Below, in pieces: positions 23,311-34,586 of a stretch of DNA of 64,000 nucleotides. The notes under the pieces are model-generated. The model did not search any database. It was given only the letters and a program-made list of their open reading frames with translations, and was not told the DNA's origin. The DNA is from Nematopogon swammerdamellus (Eukaryota > Arthropoda > Insecta > Lepidoptera > Adelidae): assembly GCA_946902875.1 (NCBI GenBank), contig OX336342.1:12269523-12333522 (forward strand). Reading direction: 5' to 3'. Position 1 is the stretch's first letter, and each line of letters begins with the position of its first letter. The position numbers were made by a program, and so were the translations under genes.

Positions 23311-24126
23311 TCATGTGTGTGTCGCGGACAGATAGCACTTACCCGTCATTCTTAATATAGTATTCCTCATGTCTACTGTTCATCAGATATACTGCGTACT
23401 GGGCGCAGTTATTTTAATTAGAGCAAAGTTAAATTAATTGTGTAACAAGCTGAACTAGTGACGGTACGTATAGTAAAAAATCCTCACAATGTATGGTAAT
23501 ATACTTAAATGAGAGCTCGTCTAAACTCACTTGCATAAGACTGTAGTAGGGATAACAGAAAAATATGATATGAGGAGCTTTTCCCGATAACTATTTGGAT
23601 TAACACAGTAGTCGCCTCCGGCCACTCATACTTCATGCCAACCGTACGTACAGCAATTCCGGTAGTTAATCTAACGGCGAAAGTTAGACCCCCAGTAGTC
23701 ACTGCGATGCGACGACAGCGGTAGACCTCATAATTTTGGGGTTAATGAGCGCTGAGTTGGTTGAAGACTCCTGCGAGCAATTAGGTAGGTACATTTCACA
23801 AAACGAACATATTCTATTGGATAACTGTATATTAATATCTAAATGCAATATACAGTATATTAGATTAGTTTATATACATTATCCCTAATGTACATACGAT
23901 CTTATCATATATTACATAAATAAGTTTTAGATTTATATGTTCACTCACGTGTGTGACACACATCATAATATGTTCTTAGGTATTTACTTTCCATGAAATT
24001 TTATTTTCAGAATTTGTGTTCGGGTCGTGGATATTTGTACTGGGTTAGTGGTTGCAACCGTGGTAGTTCAGTGTGATACTTTTTCTAAAATACTAGTTAG
24101 AGAAGAAATACCTACCGTGAATAAAA
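23311..24126. other. Downstream region of the ionotropic receptor
   Basis: AT-rich with no second gene seen. It contains the receptor's presumed 3' UTR and poly(A) signal near 24000. Confidence 0.4.
24000..24005 (-). other. Poly(A) signal of the ionotropic receptor
   Basis: AATAAA on the minus strand, about 120 bases after the stop codon. Confidence 0.4.
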
Positions 24127-26187
24127 TTAAATTAGCTTCTTAGTTTGTTTCTTCTTGAACGATTCAACGAACTTGCTCCTCATATTTTTATACCAATCAC
24201 AAGCGCTCAAGAGCTCCAGCACAAACACGAACGTCCCGCCGATGTAGCCGACAGCCAGCACTAGAAACCCTCCCTGCAGGTGTCCCAGGGACAGCGGACG
24301 CTCGCCACCCGTGCCTTCATGCCCTGCGCGCGGCGCTGCCGTCTCCTCCAGCAAGCGCGCGCGCAGCCACGCTGTGCGCGCTTCGTACATGTTTAGAATT
24401 CTAGTCATTAAACCCATTTGCTTGAAAGCAGCCAACAAATAATTCAAACGATCCATGAAAGGGAATCCGTGCAATGTGATGAATTCGACTGGAATCGAGA
24501 ACACGTTTCCCTCAAATATGTAGAACTTCGGTTCTCCGTCGTTGTCGGTTAAGTCTTCCGAGCGTGCGGAAGCGTCGAGCGCGGCAAGCCTACTGCAAAG
24601 CAGCGAGAAGTTCTTGTACACGACGACGTCGGTGAGTGCTGCGATCTCGTCCTCAACATCGACGTAGCCAGCTCCGATGGCTTTGTCGAGCGCGTCCACG
24701 GCCTCATCGAACAGGTCTTGGAGTTCCTCCAGTCCGCCCCACACCAGCGAGCTCCTCACCAGCTCCTCTGGCGTCGAGAGCTGCTCCTCGAAAGATGGAT
24801 TTGTCAACACGTCGATTAACTTCGTCTGATAAGCTGTAAGAAAAAGAACGCAGTAAATCGTGAAGAAAATGAAAAATATCCTCAAGCTATGACCGAGCGG
24901 GCGCATGTAGGCGCAGAAGCCCAGCGTCGTGTACCATACGTTAAGAGCGCAATGGCCGAGAGAGCGATGGTAGCGCGACTCGCCGCTCCATTGTGCGAAC
25001 GTGCGCCAGGCGCACACGCACAGGACATACGCACCGACTGCGGCCAGCCACACGTATACATCGAAGATGATGACGAGCGCGATCCAGGCAGGAGACAGCT
25101 CCGCGCGCGGCACGACCCAAGCATACGAGTCGGAAAAGTATGATATACTCGCTTCAAAATCCTCATGCACGTCGTTATCGGGAAACACTGCTCCGAACAC
25201 CATATCGCAGCGTCCCGCCTTTAATTGTGCCAGGGCACCGGTCCACTCGTTTGAAGAATTCTTCTCCCCTCGCTTAGTCTGAACAGTCGTATACCGGATG
25301 TCAAATCTCATACTGCGCGCCAACTCGTCGATCAGGATACGCTCTATTCCCGGCATGGCGGCGTGCTCGTCGTTCACGAACGGCCGCCTCACTAGCGCGA
25401 TCACCTCGAGACGGCATCCGTTCATTGAGAGAGGTATTTTACCTTCGAACACGTTCTCGTGATGTCGAGTTACACCTCGGTCGCACTCATTTTCAACAAT
25501 CAACCTTCCAGCGGCGGTTTCGTTTCTGTATCCACAGTACTTCGGCGGATCGAACGGTTTCCAACCGTAGACTTTGATCTTCCTCCGATCGTGCTCATCC
25601 GGTACCATTACGACCGCGTTCACGACATTCAAAAGAAATAGGTGAGTCAGCATCAGCTCCGGATGGCTCTCGATGTTTTCGCCCGGCCGGTAGAACTTGA
25701 AGCACATCACGACGAAGAGAGCACGAGGATTCCAAGAACGGAGCGTGGACAGCTTCATTACTATCTGTTTGAACTGTGTGAGACCCCCGACGACGACCAC
25801 GTAGTAGTCGGCGAGGGGAACCGCTTCGAAGTCGTCGATCTGTCTATAGTGCAGGTCATGCAAGCTGTTCAGCTCGGACGCGTCGTGCTCGGCGTCGGTC
25901 TCGTGCTCGTCGGGACTCACTACCTGCACGACATGCGTCGCGGCGCGCTGCATCTCGCGCAAGAGCACCGTACGGATGGCGGCCACCGGAGACAATCTTG
26001 CTTGAAACGTGTTGGCCACCACTAGGAGCCCTGCCTCCCCAAAGTTGTCCTCGACGAAACACAGAAGACATTCCGAGTACTCGCTCGTTATTGTCGGCCC
26101 AATCGGGTTTACTATTGCTAAGGTTCCAGCAAAGCAAAGGCAGAGTGTAACATCAGAAATCAACGTTTGCAGTTCGAAACGGAGCAT
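24127..26187 (-). CDS. Divergent ionotropic receptor (chemosensory, iGluR superfamily), single exon
   Basis: An intronless reading frame encoding 686 residues if it starts at 26187. I prefer that Met over the upstream one at 26325 because MLRFELQTLISDVTLCLCFA then makes a signal peptide. Layout: extracellular N-terminal region (27-250), S1 ligand lobe (~255-365, with GRCDMVFGAVFPD and YFSDSYAWVVPRA), TM1 (368-392), pore region (~411-430), TM2 (435-453), TAYQTKLIDVLTNPSF (451-466, the position of the SYTANLAAF motif of glutamate receptors), S2 lobe to ~635, TM3 (640-660) and a lysine-rich tail. The usual glutamate-binding Arg is not evident, as in most insect IRs. The role is probably ligand-gated cation channel in a gustatory or olfactory neuron. 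The single-exon structure fits the divergent IR7d/IR100-like groups, but I cannot assign an orthologue. Confidence 0.88.
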   Translation of the reverse strand: MLRFELQTLISDVTLCLCFAGTLAIVNPIGPTITSEYSECLLCFVEDNFGEAGLLVVANTFQARLSPVAAIRTVLLREMQRAATHVVQVVSPDEHETDAEHDASELNSLHDLHYRQIDDFEAVPLADYYVVVVGGLTQFKQIVMKLSTLRSWNPRALFVVMCFKFYRPGENIESHPELMLTHLFLLNVVNAVVMVPDEHDRRKIKVYGWKPFDPPKYCGYRNETAAGRLIVENECDRGVTRHHENVFEGKIPLSMNGCRLEVIALVRRPFVNDEHAAMPGIERILIDELARSMRFDIRYTTVQTKRGEKNSSNEWTGALAQLKAGRCDMVFGAVFPDNDVHEDFEASISYFSDSYAWVVPRAELSPAWIALVIIFDVYVWLAAVGAYVLCVCAWRTFAQWSGESRYHRSLGHCALNVWYTTLGFCAYMRPLGHSLRIFFIFFTIYCVLFLTAYQTKLIDVLTNPSFEEQLSTPEELVRSSLVWGGLEELQDLFDEAVDALDKAIGAGYVDVEDEIAALTDVVVYKNFSLLCSRLAALDASARSEDLTDNDGEPKFYIFEGNVFSIPVEFITLHGFPFMDRLNYLLAAFKQMGLMTRILNMYEARTAWLRARLLEETAAPRAGHEGTGGERPLSLGHLQGGFLVLAVGYIGGTFVFVLELLSACDWYKNMRSKFVESFKKKQTKKLI

Positions 26188-27260
26188 TGTGCTCCGCAAG
26201 CGCTGCGCCCTGTACGCCCGATGTAGAAGTGAGGTAACTTCAGGTAAAAGAGCGTGGCGTTGCTTGGGCTTACTGCAGTCGGTGTAGCGACCGCGCACGC
26301 ACGCAACACTCGCGCTCGCTTGCACGATGATGCTCCGCTAATGGAATAATTATGTTTCAACTCCGACATTGAACATAAATAGTGATATTGCATGCCAAAT
26401 TAAACTTTCTGCCTCCCATCTTCCAGTAACCATTTCAATGGGAACCGATAAAGAACGAACAATAAAATATTCCTACAGATCCAAAGCGCGATATTATTAA
26501 AAATTTTCGTGAGCACGAATGCGTACGATAATGTACAAGTACATGAAACTATGTACATACATACCTAACTTGACCCACTACGCCGGCGCACCGCCGTGTA
26601 GCGATACAGTTGGAGTCAGCCGCCTCTAATTATAAGACAACTCCAGGGTTGACATGGTGTGCAAATAGTTCTTGACATAGTGCCTCGACCTGTTGCTTCA
26701 ATGTTCGGAATCTGTATAAAACTGAAAATCCATTACAGGAAACCTACTGAAAGGGCCATAACATTGGTTTTTACGCACCACAGAGCATAGATAACGCATA
26801 TGGAAAATTTTATGTAGAGCCATATCCGACTTGTGCTGGGCTTTATGTGCATCAATAACTACGAAAGACCTGCGACTGCGACCGACCTCGTAAATGTCTG
26901 CTGTACTTTACAAAAGCACTTGAGGCAGTTTAGGTGCAATGTAGCAAGAGACCATTTCTACAGCCACATTTAGAGCTTGCAATATTATTGGACCGGACAT
27001 ACATAATGTTTCCGCACTGAGCATCGGTTGAGTTGAATGCAAGCGCGCCAAGCGGACCATTAGGGAAATTAAATAGCCTTTAGGAAACTCCGCTCTTTGA
27101 GTTATGACTGCGTCTGCTCTTCCAGCTCTGTTGGTAAAAAGCTCAGTTAATCTTGTACGGGGCATATTTGTTGAACCACGGCCGATAAGAGCGTCCATTG
27201 CGGACAAACTGCGAGGGCATATGATATGGCACGAATTTGGCTAGGTTCTGCTGGTCTTTT
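26188..27260. other. Upstream region of the ionotropic receptor
   Basis: 26188-26325 extends the receptor frame by 46 codons to an alternative Met, but the extension is Arg/Ser-rich and unlike a mature N-terminus. A minus-strand frame at 26908-27207 has no recognisable domain. No clear promoter motif. Confidence 0.35.
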
Positions 27261-27620
27261 TAGGGTTCCGTATCCGTCGTACGGGACTGTCTGTCTGTCC
27301 CTCTGTCTGTCCGAGGGCTGTATCTCTTGAACCGTAATAGGTAGCCCATTTAAATATTTTACAGAATATGTGTTATTTAGTATTGCCGATGTAACAACAA
27401 ATAAGAAAAAGTAAAAAATTCACGGGGGTTCCCATAGAAGAAACTAAAAAGTGTATGCGCGCCATCTACCGAAAAGACTATGAAGCATTTTAACCAATCA
27501 TGAATTTTAACTAATATGAAGCATTTCATAAACACGCCATAGATGGCGTGGTGGCGCTGACCATGACATGGCGATACGGAACCCTCGGTGCGCGATTTCG
27601 AATCGCACTTGGCCACTTTT
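27261..27620 (+). mobile_element. GGTTCCGTA repeat, near full length
   Basis: From TTTTTAGGGTTCCGTATCC through (CTGTCTGT)n and CGTAATAGGTAGCCC to GGAACCCTCGGTGCGCGATT and GCACTTGGCCACTTTT. Confidence 0.8.
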
Positions 27621-30052
27621 CTGTATTTCACTTTCTGTCTGTAACGGATGTGCGCGACCCTAGCGTGGTATGTACGTGGCACAATTCACGCGTCTCTCTC
27701 GAAGGAACCGAGACTATACTTGGGGGGATGTATGTGGACAATATTCACCCACCACTGACCCGAGCGCACCAGCCTTGCGGCCATAGCACCCGCACTGTGC
27801 GTTATGTGGAATATGCATATGTCCGCAATATGTGGACAGGGAGAGTGTTCCAGAGTTCTCTGGAGGATAAGATCTGCAGAACCGATTGGTACGCATCCGC
27901 GGTTAGTCCATCTTTAATTTTGTACTGTCTTCGTCGTCGTAAATAATAAAACTTTAGCGTAACCAGAGGATATATACTTCCATGCAATATCGTCTCCGAA
28001 AGCCATAGAGCAATTAAAATGATATTATGACGCAAGTATCTTCTTGTCATGTGTATGACGTCATATCTGCCCAAAGGTATGTTTACTTGCTACGATTACT
28101 TTCTCTGTGTTTACATGATCCGATAAACTTTGTGGAATCTTTACTATTCATGTTGATATGAGGTATAGTTTTGTATTACTTGAACAAACATAATTAAACA
28201 ATCATGGAAAATATCTAGCCTGACCTCGGTGAGTAGACTATTAATTTAAAATTCAACTTTACAGAACACCCATATCAGCATTTCCCCATTACCTAGGTTG
28301 TGCCGGAAACTTGGCTACAATCTGGGTGGGTAATTAATACATTCCATTACCTAATTGTTTTATTTGACAGCAAGAACTACCCCATTTATTCGGAGCAATT
28401 TAGTTGTATTATATGTCTAGCTAGACAATGTCTACATGGAACAAAATTGCTAGAGGTACCTTGCAGCATACATACAATATTGTTAAATTGTCGCAGTCGT
28501 ATTCTAACCACTGCCATATAAACTAGCGTTTATTTTTCCTCTAGATAAAGTAATCACCTGTGTTCAGTAACTAGTTCGACAGGATCCTTCAACCATAAAC
28601 TCTATTTGTAAAGTCGACGTTCAATATTCAAACTCCTCCTCATATTCCTCCTCATAAGAATTGATGAAGTTTTACTTGTTGTACAATTTTAAAGTGCAAT
28701 AAATGTTTGTTTTATTTTATTTGCTTTGGCACGAATTCCATGTAAGTATAGGCCAATTTGCTAAAGCACCATCAGCCCCTTCATTGTTTTACTGATGTAC
28801 ATAGATAGACTTCTCTCGTTGTTGTGTCGTGTGTGCATAACTTAATATTGTTGGAATATAAAATCTTGCACACACATCAAAGATTTAAATCGACAGATAG
28901 AGCAAAGCACTCAAAGAGTTCGTCACCGATTAGACAAAACGGTGTGTGTGACTTCATGTATAGTAGTCATTAAGAATAAAATCAAAAGCTGCCTCATGTA
29001 ACAAAACGCTAAATCTCTGCACTCGCGCATCGGCGCGTTCCGTTCCTTTCCGTAGAACGACCTCTCAACACGCGTGTGGCGCTGCGTCTGATGCGAAGTA
29101 GCCGCATGCGGCCCTTTCATTGTTGACATTTTGTAGTGCGCCATGTTGGACTATGCCCTACCTATCGATTTAAATCTTTTGATCTATCGATTTAAATCTT
29201 TTGGCAACACTTTTTTTATAAATATCCGGCTCGATCCGGCTACTCAAATATTGTCATATACGTTGTGTGTACAAAGCTTACATATGTGGCATAATGGCAT
29301 TCAGCCAATAGACATTACTAAATCAGTACTCGTAGTATACTATCCACCCACACAAAATAGATTTAATGTTAGAGTCAAATTAATCTTCCTCGTTTAGTGG
29401 TTGGACGTCCAGAGCTATACATTAATACATTATGTATTGTTGAACGCGAGTTGTCGCTCTTTCGAGGTAGGTTCGAGGTACCTGTAGGATGTTCTGAATA
29501 AGGTTTTATGCTCAAAATCTAGAACAAACGCGCGAACATAAAAACATGCGCTAGTGCCAGTGGTAACTAGTGAGTCCACAAGTGCCAAGTGACAGCGATA
29601 GGTCGTCTCCATGTCACAGTACTTATTTAAAGTTATTATGACTTCACGCCTGCTGAACCATATTAGAAGAAAAGGAAGCCAGAGATGGGACAAGTGACGC
29701 CGCATGCCACCGCGCGTACCTACCTCGCGACATCGCCTCGCCCTCTTCGCCGTGTACCTGGGTTCAGTGACATGATCTGCCGCTTCTTTCCCAACCGACT
29801 CACACAATTCGCCCCGGTTCGCCGCTCCATCGCCCGCGTTTGCCGGTGAGAACGGCAAACTAGGGACGCGGCCTGCTACTCCAGCCATGATGGCCACCGG
29901 CCTGCTTGGGGCTATCGGGGCCCTGTGTCTCGTCTGCAGCCTCCACTACGACTCACGCACTAGGCCTAAAAAGGATAGAAGAACTTCGTGTCGTCGCCCC
30001 ACAGTCCGGTGGATACGTAGCAGTCCGGGATGGGGGGGTACAAATATTTAAG
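27621..30052. other. Unassigned intergenic DNA
   Basis: No convincing gene. A 20-bp direct repeat (CTATCGATTTAAATCTTTTG) lies at 29162-29203. A GC-rich stretch at 29690-30040 has a minus frame (29430-29897) with retroelement-like composition but no motif. Confidence 0.3.
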
Positions 30053-30180
30053 TTTTTTTTTTGTTTGTTTATGGAAACTGACACAGTTGGCTACATAACC
30101 TACAACATCCGTGATGTCAGCCCTTAACACCGGGTGAACTAGGTGCCATGTCAGTGCTTCCCTTCATTTTATGTTTCAAT
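30053..30180 (-). mobile_element. SINE 3' end, minus strand
   Basis: TTTATGGAAACTGACACAGT through GATGTCAGCCCTTAACACCG to GTGCTTCCCTTCATTTTATG. Confidence 0.75.
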
Positions 30181-30634
30181 TTGAAAGGAATATCGCATAG
30201 ATGGCTCTATCGTGATCGAAATTAAATTAATAATTTGATTATAATACCAACCGTGTATAAAGTGTCTGACGACACCTCACTTTTTTATTTTTGTTTAGGG
30301 TTATTTGACGTTTCTCGTCATGAAGGTGCTCTTTTGAATCAGGCCTCGTTTATACTCCTTCTGTTCTTTGGAATTCTGGTATCAGTGCAGCTCCAAGCTA
30401 GCATGCCTGATGATTCTAAACTTGGAAGATTATCCTGGACAGTGTTAACTAACGGCCGTGTCCGCGGCCTGGTTGCGTCCCAGTCACACTCATAAATCAA
30501 ACTATTCGAGTACTATTGCGTGTGCCCATTCAGCGACACACGACTCATTCATTTTTTATTTGGCAGTGACATTCAGGTATCATTTCTTATACACTATCTA
30601 CACTAATATTAATAGTAGATACTATATTGTATTT
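30181..30634. other. Unassigned DNA
   Basis: Short frames only, at 30235-30495 and 30458-30739; none recognised. Confidence 0.35.
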
Positions 30635-30920
30635 ATGGGTTTACTCAAGGTCGTCTCCGAGCTATGTGGCTCCACATTTTGGGCCAAACGTATGGCCCAA
30701 CCTTATGAGCACTCTGATGGTGCGACGCTTGACGGATAACTGTGAGCTCTCCATCCGATGCGGACGACGAAGATTGTAGCGGTGGTAGCCAGTGCGGGTA
30801 GCCTCGGCAGACGAAGGTCCCGCCGATGTTTTCCGAATTCCGGATCTCGCCGGTCAGGATAAGTTTGGCCCGAAACGTCGAGCCACATAGCTCGGATACG
30901 ACCGTCTCAGTGAAGCCGTT
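30635..30920. repeat. Foldback element, larger relative of 311-445
   Basis: Left end GGTTTACTCAAGGTCGTCTC, right end GACCGTCTCAGTGAAGCCG. Inner pairs are GAGCTATGTGGCTC and GAGCCACATAGCTC. It shares GGGCCAAACGTATGGCCC with the first copy and has a roughly 150-bp extra middle. Confidence 0.65.
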
Positions 30921-31259
30921 ATAATTTGTGTTAGTGTAAAATATTGTACACTACTACTCGTCTGTTTCTAGAATGCCACCGCTGACGGTTATGACGTAAC
31001 AGCTATCGGTACCGTAGAAAAAAATTCGGATAGACGAATGCTCCCGCCACCAGGTGTTAAACTGAACTGTCGATACTTCGTATTTCAGGCATAGAAGTAA
31101 TATGTATTACAATGTAATAAAAATTCTACGTAATTAAGTGACATGACTAGTGAAGCTAGCGCACACGTCATAGTCATATTACGTTTCCTTTTTTTACTCA
31201 TATTGGCATTTGAACCCAACAAATGTTAGTAATAAAAACGAATAACACAAAAAAACAAA
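30921..31259. other. Unassigned DNA
   Basis: Nothing recognisable. Confidence 0.35.
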
Positions 31260-31490
31260 ATTCGTACACGCGCGAGGGGTATTACTCGTAGGTAGCTCAA
31301 ATTACCTTAAGAGTTATGGAGGAACATACATACATACATATACATACAGAGAATATTTCTAAAAATCGTAAATTTAGTTTTAGTATCATACATAGAGACT
31401 ACAAACGCAGTATATAATAAAACAAAGTAACTTACTCCATGACCACCAACGACGTATCATGTATATGACCACCATCCCTTATAGATTTAT
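31260..31490 (-). repeat. Interspersed repeat, minus copy of the 9650 family
   Basis: AGTTATGGAGGAACATACAT, AAAATCGTAAATTTAGTTTT, AAACAAAGTAACTTACTCCA and ATAGATTTATTATTAGTA are complements of the 9650-9915 copy. Confidence 0.65.
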
Positions 31491-33145
31491 TATTAGTATT
31501 TTTGATTCTTTGTATGTTGATTCGGTGCTCGCCGCGCGCGTTCATTCAGCGGAGCCAATCAGGGCGCGGCAGCGATGTTAGTGTGAATATTCTTTTCTTC
31601 TTATATTATAAATTAAGATAAAAAGTGCTTAAAAATGTCAGAGCGACACGACTCTACCTACTCGCCCGAACATAATGCAAACTCATAAAGTAACTTTTTC
31701 TCTCCATTCCCCTTGCCAAGTTATTATTTTCCTCATTGCCCCCGTTGGGCACGTTTTTATGGTTTCGTTTAAAGAATGTATTATAATTTATAATGAATCA
31801 TTGTGGGGAGACTCTTGTGTGGTCTGAACAGCAATCCGTTTTGAATACTACAAAAATATAATTTCATTAATTATTTCAGGATAAACATGATATCAAAAAA
31901 TGTATAGGTGAAAATGATCGCGAAAAAATCTATACGTCAAAATGATCGCGAAAAAATTTATACGTGAACATTATGAAAAATGTCGCGCGATATTTAACGT
32001 CAGACAATACTGCCGTAAACCGGTTGATAATGAATGTCAAACTCTCTTATCTCTTTTGGTCAACAATGTCAAGTGAAAACTACTAATGCAAAACTGTTGA
32101 GGTGATAATGTGGGCACTAGTTAATTCGTTTTAGATCGCTACAACAGTCGTTCACAAGAAGTATACTCGTATTACTAGACTGCACATATGTATTTCGGGA
32201 CGAACCTCATAGTTACTTACTGTTTGAAAAGAAATATTTACTTACGAAAGTTTTTTCGTGTAGGTGCGCTATGTATTCACATATATTGGAACAATACGAG
32301 TGTTTTCCTATTTTGATCAGGATTTTTTAATTCAAAACATTGGTACGTTTAGAGGTTTAGGTTGTACATGTAATTACCAAAATAACATTCCCTGAAGAAA
32401 CGTAGTTTTTTATATGTTGAAAATTAAGGTCTAATTTGTAAGTTCACACCGGCACATAAACATACGCGTATGTATTTGCAAAAAGTTTGCACGAATTAGC
32501 ACTTATCGTTTAGTTGGATCGATAGATATAAGGAATTACATACTTTATATAGTAAGACAACAATTTTAACTCATTTCCATTATAAATTCTGACGTTGGTC
32601 GAAAAAGTATTTGAACTTTTTTTATGCTCCCGTTTCCTAATTTTCATTAAATACTTGTTGTAGATACATACGTATTTATTGATGTTACAACAAATTAAAT
32701 TACATGCATACATCATACACGCTAAACTCATAATACCTCCTTGTGGTCGGTTAATAAGAAAATGTGAGAGTGGAAAGACATATCAACTACGCACAATCAA
32801 TTTTCCTTTTCCTGTAATTAGATGGAAAAAGACGTTTGTTGTTGTTGTTGCAGGAGATGGTAGAGACCTGCCGCTGCCGAGCCACCCGCCGCAAGGTAGC
32901 GGTAGAACTCACTTGTATTCTCTGATGTTCTTCATCACCCCTCAAAAACCCGGACATTTTCAGAATTGTTTTTAAGTTATATTATATTATACGATATTAA
33001 TACCTACTATATTTATTTATACCATGTATTTTTACTAAATTTATTTGACTAAAATATACACAATACACAACAGCCTACAAAATACAACTATAAGTACATT
33101 AATACACTAAAACTAAAACTAATCTAAAATTAATGTCCAGAAAAC
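31491..33145. other. Unassigned DNA with one possible small exon
   Basis: A GC patch lies at 31525-31575 and a direct repeat (AAAATGATCGCGAAAAAAT) at 31910-31960. At 32854 a good acceptor (GTTGTTGTTGCAG) opens a 40-codon GC-rich frame to a stop at 32973. This could be a terminal exon, but I recognise nothing in it. Confidence 0.3.
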
Positions 33146-33725
33146 CTACAAAAAATAAATTTCTGAAAAGTCCGCCGAAGCCCCGTCTCTGCCGACGCCA
33201 AGTGTACCCAGTACGCTCGCCGCGTTACCCCTCTGAATCTCAATACTAGAATGCTTTGGAACGACGGTCGCCAGTCCTCTCCGCGAGAAGCTTTCCCAGC
33301 TTCTCCGCGAAAACCTTGGTTTCAGACGACCATGGTCCCAAAGTCTCCACGGCGAAAGGTTGAAACTCAAAGCGGTCACGCAGCGAGCTATACAATCTCG
33401 TCTTGGCGGCGGCAGCCTTGTTTGCCGCGGCCCCGGCAGACAAGGAGGTAACGGGAACATGGCTGGGGGCCAGGGTGTCCACGCATGTGGCGTCCCACAC
33501 TAGAGCCCTCCCCCGGCTCCACGGCAGTAGGGTCATGCCGTCAGGTCTCTTATGGTCACCGCGGCTAAGGCCAGGTGGCTCCAGCATGGACGGAATATTG
33601 ACTGAAGCCAACGCTCGCTTTATGATGTTATTTAAACCGCAGTGACGGGAGAACCTGCCGGCACTCCTCTGACAAGACAAGCCATGAATTCCGGAGGAGT
33701 CTACGTTCTCACCGCAAACGCAGAC
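33146..33725 (-). pseudogene. Retroelement C-terminal domain, frameshifted
   Basis: The minus frame reads HGLSCQRSAGRFSRH, IIKRALASVNIPSMLEPPGL, KRPDGMTL and ALVWDATCVDTLAPSHVPVT. This is the conserved block found after reverse transcriptase in many invertebrate retroelement proteins (C....G RH..N..IKRAL, RPDG.T..PW, DVTC.DT.APS). The expected end IEIQRGNAASVLGTLGV is present but in another frame, so at least one frameshift lies near 33250. Confidence 0.8.
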
Positions 33726-33894
33726 GTGTGGTTATACCTAATTAGGTATATGTAAAAAAGTGGTAATTTCAGAATTAAGAATTGTCAACGTTAGTTTTCA
33801 GAATATAAAATAAGTAAGAACGTATATTTTCTAATTTAAAATATTTAGTTTTATTGTTTTTGATGTTTACACATACATCGACCTCAGTGTACAA

Positions 33895-34115
33895 TGTACT
33901 TTTTTACGTGAATGTACTTTGTAAGCACCGATGATCTTCGAATCGGCTGACCTGATCTTCATAAAACCTAGCTAAGAACCATCCAAGCATCCATCGGTTA
34001 AACCAGTTTTCTAATAAAAAAACGGCATCCAAATCGGTCCATCCGTTTGAGAGCTACGATGCCACAGACAGGCGTCAAACTTATAGCATCCCTCTTTTTG
34101 CTTCGGGGGTTAATA
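33895..34115 (-). mobile_element. Short repeat ending in GGGGGTTAA, minus copy
   Basis: Contains TAAACCAGTTTTCTAATAAA, GAGAGCTACGATGCCACAGA, CATCCCTCTTTTTGC and TTCGGGGGTTAA. Related copies: 39370-39718 (-) and 40033-40385 (+). Confidence 0.6.
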
Positions 34116-34513
34116 AATTAAATTAATTCGACAGAGCCTGCGTTTGACTTACTTAGCCATAGTTTTTATAAATATGAGAATTATATAATCATATACTTAC
34201 ATAATCATGATAAAATATAAAACATACGACATAACATTCACGCTAAGCCTGTAATATCCGCTCTTAGATTAAAAAATAAAATAAATAAATATGTAAATAA
34301 TTTGATGGTGTATCCCATAATATATTTTATTAGAAATGAAATCAAGAGTACTTCTATATAAAAATACGCCAAACATCTCACAAATAAATAGGTACGCAAA
34401 ATACTTGACCCTGATTTGGCTGATTTGACACAAAATTACATACGATACTCAGAATGCATCGTCATCATCTTCTCCATTATAACATTTGGTTCTAGATCGA
34501 CTGGAGCAAGTAG
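34116..34513 (+). promoter_or_regulatory. Presumed 5' region of the carbonic-anhydrase-like gene
   Basis: AT-rich sequence directly upstream of the start codon. No clear TATA box or initiator could be chosen with confidence, and more 5' UTR exons may exist. Confidence 0.3.
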
Positions 34514-34586
34514 ATGGACACACTGCGGTCACCTGCGGTTCTCTACTTATCTCTGCTACTGATTCACCTCGCAACTGGATTTAAAG
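34514..34586 (+). CDS. Exon 1, signal peptide of the carbonic-anhydrase-like gene
   Basis: ATG in the context AAGTAGATGG encodes 24 residues with a hydrophobic core ([12 protein letters not shown]) and small residues before a likely cleavage site. The donor AAAG|GTAAAT leaves phase 1, which matches exon 2. There is no coding homology in a signal peptide, so the link to later exons rests on phase, orientation and the need for a leader in a carbonic anhydrase of this type. Confidence 0.7.

Noticed and set aside
24636..25282. Several frames overlapping the ionotropic receptor
   Set aside because: Shadows of the receptor frame caused by its high GC content.
26188..26325. Upstream Met giving a 732-residue receptor
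   Set aside because: The extension precedes an evident signal peptide and would bury it; the downstream Met is preferred.
29430..29897. 155-codon minus frame
   Set aside because: No motif, low-complexity Arg/Gly-rich composition; at most a retroelement scrap.
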